The position numbers were made by a program, and so were the translations under genes. The notes under the pieces were generated by a model. It ran no database searches. It saw nothing but the letters and a program-made list of their open reading frames with translations, and was not told where the DNA came from. From Pseudomonadota bacterium (lineage in GTDB: Bacteria > Pseudomonadota > Gammaproteobacteria > Steroidobacterales > Steroidobacteraceae), in contig JAJZFQ010000235.1 of NCBI GenBank assembly GCA_021805275.1, positions 1 through 12,370 of the forward strand: 12,370 nt of DNA, written 5' to 3'. Positions 7,227 through 12,370 of the stretch are shown piece after piece (position 1 is the stretch's first letter; each line of letters opens with the position of its first letter).

Positions 7227-7399
7227 AGCCGGTGACTCCGCTCGGTACGCGGTGCGATCGCCGATCCCGATGCGCTCGCACCGGTGCGCCGCCGCACCGC
7301 CAGCGGCCGGTTGATCGGCACCAGGCGCCCGGAACAGTGCGGTCCGGACGCGCACCCGGCCAGCAGCCCCATCAGACACATCGTGCCCAGGATTCTCAT
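7223..7399 (-). CDS. virB7: VirB7 lipoprotein
   Basis: This is a 58-residue outer-membrane lipoprotein of the core complex. The signal peptide MRILGTMCLMGLLAGC ends in a clear lipobox (LLAGC, lipidated Cys16). A second Cys22 follows in HCSGRLVPIN. The pattern Cys-x-Gly-(x)-hydrophobic-hydrophobic-Pro-hydrophobic-Asn resembles Agrobacterium VirB7 (SCKGPIFPLN), whose segment binds VirB9 and whose second Cys forms the VirB7-VirB9 disulphide; the comparison is from memory. GGAGG lies five bases before ATG 7399, and the TGA overlaps virB8's ATG. Its position between virB6 and virB8 is exactly where virB7 (traN in pKM101) is expected. It is short like conjugative VirB7 proteins, with no extra C-terminal N0 domain of the kind seen in Xanthomonas killing systems. 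Confidence 0.9.
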   Translation of the reverse strand: MRILGTMCLMGLLAGCASGPHCSGRLVPINRPLAVRRRTGASASGSAIAPRTERSHRL

Positions 7400-7404
7400 G
7401 ATCG

Positions 7405-7409
7405 CCTCC
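7405..7409 (-). promoter_or_regulatory. Ribosome binding site for virB7
   Basis: GGAGG on the minus strand, five bases before ATG 7399, in the 32-base gap after virB6. It supports the short lipoprotein frame as a genuine gene. Confidence 0.75.
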
Positions 7410-7431
7410 GCAACGCCCCGCGGTTCACCAT

Positions 7432-8397
7432 TCAGTCCCCCTCGCCCAGCTGCGCCGCGTCACCGCGGCGCAGCCGCGCTCGCGCCGCGCCACTCAGCGC
7501 CACGGCGGCACCGGCGGCCGCGGGCGCGACGTAACTGGCGCCGGCGACGAACGGGCTGGCCGCCGTGCGCATCGTGCGGCTCATCAGTCCAAAGGTACTG
7601 AGCGCGATCCCCCCGGAGAGTCCGGCGGCGATCGGCATCACCTGACGCATGAACAGGAACACCAGGACCGTCGCGAGCAGAAAATCCAGCGCATCGACCG
7701 TGTCGATCGCGGTACCGAGCGCGGCGGTCTGGGCGGCATAGCGCTGCACCAGATGCAGCAGCAGGGCGGCGACCATGACGGTGAGGATGCTGATCAGCGC
7801 GTAATTGGTCAGTTGGGCAAGCCACGCCGTGAACAGGCGACGCGTGCCGTCGAACAGCAGCGTCGCGATGAATAACGGACCGAGCGCAAGCAGTACGGAA
7901 AGGGCGATGCTCGAGAGCGCCAGTAAGAACATCGTGTAGACGCACAGCAGTCCGACCAGCACCCACACCACCGCGCCGGCCAGATAAAACCCCACATCAC
8001 CGCGCCAGACGCTGCCCTGATTGAACAGTCGGCCCGCGACCTCCCCGCCGGCGTTCCAGATCGCATCGAGAGTCTGCACCGGGTAGGCCGCCCCGAGGAG
8101 TTCGGCCGCAAACTGGGAGGGCGCCCGGTAGAAGGTGTCGACGATCAAGGTGTTGTACAGCCACAGGTGCACGCTCACACCGAGCACCACGGCCAGAACC
8201 GCAATGCGCCGCAGGCCATCGCCGAGGGGCTCGCGGATCCGTCCGCTCAGCAACAGGTACCCCCAGCCCATGACGTACACGGTTGCGAGCGCGATGAGCG
8301 CCGGCTCGAGAAGATCCGCCACGCGCACCGTGGTCGCGCCGATGTAACTCGACAGCGCGCCGTTCAGCCAATTCCAGAAAGTCGCGAAGAATCCCAT
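7432..8397 (-). CDS. virB6: VirB6/TrbL-family polytopic inner-membrane protein
   Basis: This is a multi-span channel component of the inner membrane. The product has 321 residues with about six hydrophobic segments (about 30-50, 64-82, 137-157, 158-180, 198-219, 237-256). A large periplasmic-type loop lies between the second and third, and an Ala/Arg-rich tail follows the last. The segment GPLFIATLLFDGTRRLFTAW (173-192), followed by LAQLTNYAL, is the conserved core of the VirB6/TrbL family. It starts at ATG 8397, 46 bases after the virB5 stop. The preceding CGGGG is a weak ribosome binding site. No entry-exclusion lipoprotein lies between virB5 and virB6, where pKM101-like operons carry one. 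Confidence 0.95.
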   Translation of the reverse strand: MGFFATFWNWLNGALSSYIGATTVRVADLLEPALIALATVYVMGWGYLLLSGRIREPLGDGLRRIAVLAVVLGVSVHLWLYNTLIVDTFYRAPSQFAAELLGAAYPVQTLDAIWNAGGEVAGRLFNQGSVWRGDVGFYLAGAVVWVLVGLLCVYTMFLLALSSIALSVLLALGPLFIATLLFDGTRRLFTAWLAQLTNYALISILTVMVAALLLHLVQRYAAQTAALGTAIDTVDALDFLLATVLVFLFMRQVMPIAAGLSGGIALSTFGLMSRTMRTAASPFVAGASYVAPAAAGAAVALSGAARARLRRGDAAQLGEGD

Positions 8398-8443
8398 GAC
8401 CGTTGCCCCGAACCGCCCGGATCTGTCCGCCGCCGCGCCGCCC

Positions 8444-9151
8444 TCAGGGCGTCGGACGGAACCGCGTGGCGAAGTCGCCCTGGGCCGCGATGGCCGCTTC
8501 GCGCTCGCGCTCGTGATCGGCCCACTGCTCGGCCTGCGCGGCGGCGAACAGCACGCGCAGCTTGGTCTGCTCGTTCTCGAGCATGGTCTGCTCGGCGCCG
8601 ATCCGCGCCGTCAGATCGAGGATCGATTTCTGATCCTGAGCGGTGCCGATGGTGGCAATCAGCTGCTTCAGGCCAGAGAACCTGGCACTGGCGTCACTCA
8701 GCGCGGAGGCTGAAATCGCCTCGAGCAACGCGGCGGTGCGCCGGTTGGCGGCGAGCTGCTGCTGGGCGCTCGGGGAGAGACTCTGCAGCTGTCCGGGACT
8801 GAGATAGGCATGTGCGGCAATCGCCGCGCTCACCGCGGAGGCGAGTCCCGGGTAGCTTGCGGGACGGCCCTCGGCCGCCGCGCGCAACTGCACCCAGTTC
8901 TGCGGCAGGTAATTGCGGCGGATGCCGCCGAGCAGATCCTGCATACCGCGCGTGCCGCTCATACCGCGCAGCTGCGCCTCGGCGGCCAAGAACTGCTGCT
9001 GTTGAGTGCTCAGCGACTGCTCGAGCGTCCTCAGCTCCGCGCTCAGACGAGCGACGGCCGCCACGTCGATCACCGCCCACTGGGCGTGTGCCACAGGCGC
9101 CACCGCCGCGAACACCGCCCCGATGCACCCGATCCAACGCATTGATTTCAT
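8444..9151 (-). CDS. virB5: VirB5 minor pilus subunit
   Basis: VirB5 is an exported protein found at the pilus tip in related systems, thought to act in adhesion and pilus assembly. The product has 235 residues. A signal peptide (1-23) is cleaved at AHA-QW. The mature N-terminus QWAVIDVAAVARL is the usual VirB5 opening. The rest is almost entirely helical, with Gln-rich coiled stretches (38-64, 128-142, 175-225). It starts at ATG 9151 with GGAG seven bases upstream; an upstream in-frame start at 9208 would lie inside virB4 and break the signal peptide. The virB4-virB5 gap is 17 bases. Confidence 0.93.
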   Translation of the reverse strand: MKSMRWIGCIGAVFAAVAPVAHAQWAVIDVAAVARLSAELRTLEQSLSTQQQQFLAAEAQLRGMSGTRGMQDLLGGIRRNYLPQNWVQLRAAAEGRPASYPGLASAVSAAIAAHAYLSPGQLQSLSPSAQQQLAANRRTAALLEAISASALSDASARFSGLKQLIATIGTAQDQKSILDLTARIGAEQTMLENEQTKLRVLFAAAQAEQWADHEREREAAIAAQGDFATRFRPTP

Positions 9152-9158
9152 GACACTG

Positions 9159-9162
9159 CTCC
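9159..9162 (-). promoter_or_regulatory. Ribosome binding site for virB5
   Basis: GGAG on the minus strand, seven bases before ATG 9151, in the 17-base gap after virB4. It fixes the start that gives a clean signal peptide. Confidence 0.65.
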
Positions 9163-9168
9163 GCTCGG

Positions 9169-11604
9169 TCACTCGGTGTCCGGTTCGGCGAGAAACGCCT
9201 CCAGCCATGCCTCGGGCGGCGTACCGCGCTCGCGCAGCAGCCGCTCGAGACGGCGCAGTCCGGCTGCCCGCGCCGAGAGCACCTGCACTTCGGCCTCAAG
9301 TCCGCTGAGCTCCAGTCTGCAGACCACGCTCTGCGGGCCCTGCTTGACGAGGAAGGCACGTGCGCCCGGGGCGAGTTCGTCCTTGATCAGGGCGAACTCC
9401 CGTCCCGACAGCGCGAATCCCTCGAGCAGCTCCTCGCCGAAGGCGCTCGGGTTCGGGAAGAAGATCTTGGTCGGGGTCTGCTCGATGATCGTGCGGCTGA
9501 TGCGACTGGCGAGCACGTCGCTCGCGCTTTGGGTGGCGAGCACCATCACGCCGTTGAGCTTGCGCCAGGTCTTCGGTCCGTCCTTGGCGAATTTCTCGAA
9601 GACCGGATCCTCGAGGAGCCGCCAGAACTCATCCAGCCAGCACACCACGCGCCGCCCGTCGAGCAGCCCGCGCACCAGATGCAGCAGGTACAGCGAGATC
9701 GGCGCACGGCAGCGCTCCTGGTCGAGAAACTCGGTGATGTCGAAGCCGAACAGCCGCGCGCTGGCGAGCCGCTCGGCGATCTGATCGGCCGGATTGTCGA
9801 ACACCCACGCGTACTCCCCGCCGACGCTCTCGCACCAGCGCGCGAGCCGGCCATGCACACCCTCCGGCTCGGTCGCATCCAGAAATTCGAGCAGCCGTGA
9901 CAGGCGCCGCGCCGGCGGGTCGAGCGCAAGTGTGCCGCGCAGCGCCTGATCGAGATCCTTCAGCTCACGGACCGAGAGCGCCGCGCCGAGCGGCGGGCGC
10001 GCGAGCAGCTCCAGCCACTCGTGCAGAAACTGCACATTGGCCGCGCTCGGGGCGAGCTGCAGCGGGTTGAACCCGCTCGGGGCACCACTGCGCAGCGGCA
10101 GGTAAGTCCCGCCGAGGGCGCGCACCAGGATCTCCAGGCCGCGGTCCTTGTCGAGAATCACCTGGGTGGCCTCGCGGCCGGTCAGCAACGTCACGAGAAA
10201 CCCGATCAGCGCCGTTTTACCCGATCCGGTCGGCCCGCAGATGAACGTGTGCCCGGTATCGCGACGCGCGCCCTCGCCGGCGGCCGCATGCAGCGAGAAG
10301 TGAAATGCCGAGTGCGCGCGGGTCTGCAGGATCGCGAGCGACTCGCCCCAGTGGTTGCCCACGGCGTGGCCGGCCGGGAAGTTGTGAAATGGCGCTAAGG
10401 CGCAGAAGTTGCGCGACGTGACGGGCGCCAGGCGGGGCCGCAGCGCGAAATTGCCGGGCAACTGCGCCCAGAAGGCCGCCTCCAGCGCGAGGTCTTCGCG
10501 CGCCACGGTCATGCCGGTGTCGGCGAGCAGCGCACGAGCGCGGGCGAGGTGCTGATGGAACGTATCCAGACCACGCTCTGCGGCGGCGCCGGCCGGTCCG
10601 TCGAGATCCGCGAGGATCTGCAGCGAGAAGTGATGCTCGCCCATGACGAACTCGTTGCTGGTCAGCGCATCGAGCGCCTCGGTGAGTTCCTCGGCCTGCG
10701 AGCGCGCGAAGTCCCCGGCGTTCGCCATGCGGGTGATCTGCCGGCTGAGCAGCTGTTGGCCGCTGGCCTTGGAGAGAAACACGAACGATTGGGTGAGCAC
10801 GAAGGCGAACGGCGCGGCGAGCAGCGCATCCAACATCCCCGGAACGCTCGGCGTCGGGTATTCCTTGATGCCGAGCATCGCCCCGACACGGCGCGCACTG
10901 AGCGGCCGGTACTCGATGAGCTCATTGCCGAAGAACACCCGCGAGGTGCCGAGCGCCGCATCGAGCGGGCCACGCGGCAACGGCACGCAGCGGCGCTCCC
11001 CGTCGATCAGCTGCGCGAGAAATTCCAGCGGCTCGGAGTACCAGCGCTCCGATTCGCGGTAGCAGCCGAGCAGGTGCGGCTCGTAGCGCGCCAGCGATGC
11101 GCACAACGTCCGGGCGAGACGGGCGCAGGCTTCCAGCGCCTCGGCGAGCTCGTGCGCCTGATCGGCCGGGCGAGTCCGTTCGAGTACTCGCGCGAGCATC
11201 CGCTGCGCGCGGCCCGGTGCCGGCCGGTACAACACCGACACGTAGAGTTCGTTCACCATCAACCGCTCGGCGCTCAGGCGCTGCAGGTAACGCCCGAGCA
11301 GCCGGTCGGCGAATGGATCCGGGGTGTGCGCGAGTGCCGCCAGGGGCGCACGGCGGCGCACCACGTGGGTCCAGAGCGCCACGCCGGGCTCGGCGAGGTT
11401 GCGCCACAGCACGTTCAGGCGCTCATGCCACCCATTGATCTGCTCGGCGTCGGCGCTCTCGAAGCTCTGCCCGGCCAGACGCAAGATCTGCAGATAATCG
11501 CCCTCGCGGGTCCTCAGTACCGCGGGCGCCACGTGCGCCTGGTACGGAATGTAGCGCTCGAGTCCGATCTCGCGCCGCAGCGCACCCGGCGTGCGCCTCA
11601 TCAT
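9169..11604 (-). CDS. virB4: VirB4/CagE-family conjugation ATPase
   Basis: This is the large membrane-associated ATPase that energises pilus biogenesis and transfer. The product has 811 residues, normal for the family. The N-terminal VirB4 domain spans roughly 15-430. The ATPase domain has Walker A CGPTGSGKTAL (G457-T464), the ILDKDRGLEI block after it, Walker B RVVCWLDEFW (D658/E659), the KTWRKLNGVMVLATQSASD motif and the later PTKIFFPNPSA block. I chose ATG 11604, which overlaps the virB3 stop (ATGA) and has GGGAG eight bases upstream; the adjacent ATG 11601 is equally possible and would remove one Met. The same frame stays open for 240 codons further upstream through virB3 and virB2, but that part is Arg/Pro-rich shadow and the family domain starts at about residue 15. 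Confidence 0.97.
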   Translation of the reverse strand: MMRRTPGALRREIGLERYIPYQAHVAPAVLRTREGDYLQILRLAGQSFESADAEQINGWHERLNVLWRNLAEPGVALWTHVVRRRAPLAALAHTPDPFADRLLGRYLQRLSAERLMVNELYVSVLYRPAPGRAQRMLARVLERTRPADQAHELAEALEACARLARTLCASLARYEPHLLGCYRESERWYSEPLEFLAQLIDGERRCVPLPRGPLDAALGTSRVFFGNELIEYRPLSARRVGAMLGIKEYPTPSVPGMLDALLAAPFAFVLTQSFVFLSKASGQQLLSRQITRMANAGDFARSQAEELTEALDALTSNEFVMGEHHFSLQILADLDGPAGAAAERGLDTFHQHLARARALLADTGMTVAREDLALEAAFWAQLPGNFALRPRLAPVTSRNFCALAPFHNFPAGHAVGNHWGESLAILQTRAHSAFHFSLHAAAGEGARRDTGHTFICGPTGSGKTALIGFLVTLLTGREATQVILDKDRGLEILVRALGGTYLPLRSGAPSGFNPLQLAPSAANVQFLHEWLELLARPPLGAALSVRELKDLDQALRGTLALDPPARRLSRLLEFLDATEPEGVHGRLARWCESVGGEYAWVFDNPADQIAERLASARLFGFDITEFLDQERCRAPISLYLLHLVRGLLDGRRVVCWLDEFWRLLEDPVFEKFAKDGPKTWRKLNGVMVLATQSASDVLASRISRTIIEQTPTKIFFPNPSAFGEELLEGFALSGREFALIKDELAPGARAFLVKQGPQSVVCRLELSGLEAEVQVLSARAAGLRRLERLLRERGTPPEAWLEAFLAEPDTE

Positions 11605-11987
11605 GCGCGCCGCTCCCGGGACACCCCGGCGGCGCAGGCGGCCGGGCGGCGGCGCCGACCGGCGCGGTCCGGCAGATCGAGCACCAGGGGCGAGTAACTC
11701 GCCGCCCCCCAGACCCGCCGGTTGCCGAGCGCGCTCGGGATAGCGGTCCGCGCCGCGAGCAACAGCAGGTCGAAGTAGCGGGCATCGCGCGCGCACAGCA
11801 ACGCGCTCAGCGCATGGATTGGCAGCGCAAGCAGCAGCGTCAGGAGATTGCGGGTGAGCAGAAAGGCCTCGAGGGTGAACACGAGGTTGAACAACAGTGC
11901 GCTGTACGTGACGCCCCAGCGCATCGGCGGACGGGTCGCGCCGAGGAACAGCGGATCGGCGCACAGCGGCCGGTTGCGCAGGTTCAT
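11601..11987 (-). CDS. virB3: VirB3 inner-membrane protein
   Basis: This is a small inner-membrane protein that works with VirB4. The product has 128 residues. The opening RPLCADPLFLGATRPPMRWGV fits VirB3 (a short N-terminus with PLF..TRPPM), followed by two hydrophobic segments at about 25-43 and 45-63. The YFDLLLLAAR block and LGNRRVWGAASYSP follow, the latter typical of the C-terminal part. After it comes a basic tail (RAGRRRRPAACAAG) that makes the protein slightly longer than the roughly 100 residues usual for the family. ATG 11987 lies 12 bases after the virB2 stop, with GAGGG overlapping that stop. Confidence 0.9.
   Translation of the reverse strand: MNLRNRPLCADPLFLGATRPPMRWGVTYSALLFNLVFTLEAFLLTRNLLTLLLALPIHALSALLCARDARYFDLLLLAARTAIPSALGNRRVWGAASYSPLVLDLPDRAGRRRRPAACAAGVSRERRA
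11613..11617 (-). promoter_or_regulatory. Ribosome binding site for virB4
   Basis: GGGAG on the minus strand, eight bases before ATG 11604, within the end of virB3. It argues against the very long upstream extension of the virB4 frame. Confidence 0.65.
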
Positions 11988-11996
11988 GTTCTTGCA

Positions 11997-12001
11997 CCCT
12001 C
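11997..12001 (-). promoter_or_regulatory. Ribosome binding site for virB3 overlapping the virB2 stop
   Basis: GAGGG on the minus strand, nine bases before ATG 11987. Its first bases are part of the virB2 TGA, a compact arrangement that suggests ribosomes ending virB2 re-initiate on virB3. Confidence 0.65.
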
Positions 12002-12284
12002 AGACGCCGAACATCCCGCGCACCCAGCTGACGATCTGCGGGGCGCCGAAAGCGATGGCAATTCCGAGGATGGCCCCGATGCACCAGCCCCAGGAAATCC
12101 GATTGGCCATCGCCATCGCGCCGAGCAGCATCACCAGGATGATGGCGATGGGCGTGAGCCACGCCAAAATGTTGCTCTCCAGCGCAGTGGCGCCGGTGAG
12201 AAACGGCGAGGACTGCGCCACGGCGAGCGCCGGCAGCGCCACCGCGAGGGCGAGGAACACCCCGGCGCAGGCGCGCCCCGACAC
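12000..12284 (-). CDS. virB2: VirB2 pilin precursor
   Basis: This is the major subunit of the conjugative pilus. The product has 94 residues. A signal peptide (1-23, with Arg4 and a run FLALAVALPALAVA) is followed by a likely cleavage at AVA-QSS. The mature pilin of about 71 residues has two hydrophobic helices (about 43-60 and 66-88) joined by a short loop NRISWGW, the expected VirB2 hairpin. The start is assigned to GTG 12284, which gives the compact signal peptide. No ATG is available nearby, the frame is open to the window edge, and GGAG lies about 14 bases upstream, which is too far for a strong site. A longer leader starting outside the window cannot be excluded. It heads the visible part of the operon; VirB1 is not seen. 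Confidence 0.88.
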   Translation of the reverse strand: MSGRACAGVFLALAVALPALAVAQSSPFLTGATALESNILAWLTPIAIILVMLLGAMAMANRISWGWCIGAILGIAIAFGAPQIVSWVRGMFGV

Positions 12285-12370
12285 GCGCGGCAGGTCCGCT
12301 CCGCGAGCGGTGCGCGGCGCGCACGCGCCATGAGTTCCGACTGCACGCGCGGCAGCCGATCGCAGCGACT
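12285..12370. other. Upstream edge, no supported gene or promoter
   Basis: These 86 bases precede virB2. All three minus-strand frames are open, so they could be the end of an upstream gene or a longer VirB2 leader. I see no convincing -10/-35 pair, operator or hairpin. The high G+C content means frame openness is not informative here. Confidence 0.4.

Noticed and set aside
11605..12324. 240-codon upstream extension of the virB4 frame, which might suggest a VirB2-VirB3-VirB4 fusion or a giant ATPase
   Set aside because: The extension overlaps well-supported virB3 and virB2 in other frames, has shadow composition, and a good ribosome binding site sits before ATG 11604.
1..12370. A Xanthomonas-type bacterial-killing type IV system
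   Set aside because: VirB7 is short and has no room for an N0 domain, and no toxin-immunity pairs are visible. The layout fits conjugation better, though flanking genes are not seen.
1..12370. CRISPR arrays, tRNAs, insertion sequences, oriT-like inverted repeats
   Set aside because: I found no regularly spaced repeats, cloverleaf-like sequence, transposase motifs or AT-rich nick-region candidates. The window is filled with coding sequence.

Overview
The window holds a single block of minus-strand genes encoding a P-type (VirB/VirD4-class) type IV secretion system. The sequence is very G+C-rich, codons end mostly in G or C, and spurious open frames are abundant. This suggests a high-G+C proteobacterium, probably gamma or beta, with the locus on a conjugative plasmid or integrative conjugative element. 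The replicon type and species cannot be read from the window.

Reading in the direction of transcription (right to left), the order is virB2 (12284-12000), virB3 (11987-11601), virB4 (11604-9169), virB5 (9151-8444), virB6 (8397-7432), a 58-residue lipoprotein virB7 (7399-7223), virB8 (7226-6501), virB9 (6504-5626), virB10 (5626-4400), virB11 (4419-3298), a TraD/TrwB-type coupling ATPase (3298-1628), a small coiled-coil membrane protein (1635-1126), and a second TraD/TrwB-type coupling ATPase (1129 to beyond base 1, C-terminus cut by the window edge). Apart from the missing entry-exclusion gene, this is the virB2-virB11 order known from pKM101/R388-type transfer operons. Most junctions overlap by a few bases or are separated by fewer than 50, so the block reads as one polycistronic, translationally coupled operon.

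The parts form a complete machine except for VirB1, the relaxase and oriT, which are not in the window. VirB2 is the pilin and VirB5 the minor pilus or adhesin component. VirB3, VirB6 and VirB8 form the inner-membrane platform. VirB7, VirB9 and VirB10 form the outer-membrane core. VirB4 and VirB11 are the energising ATPases, and the TraD proteins hand substrate to the channel.

The most unusual part is the downstream end. Two divergent TraD paralogues lie in tandem at a constant 1914-bp offset. They differ strongly in their N-terminal membrane regions, and between them sits a small membrane-anchored coiled-coil protein whose C-terminus contains a Gly-Gly/Cys/Cys motif. I did not identify a promoter, terminator, tRNA, insertion sequence or CRISPR. 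There is no gene-free stretch longer than about 90 bases.
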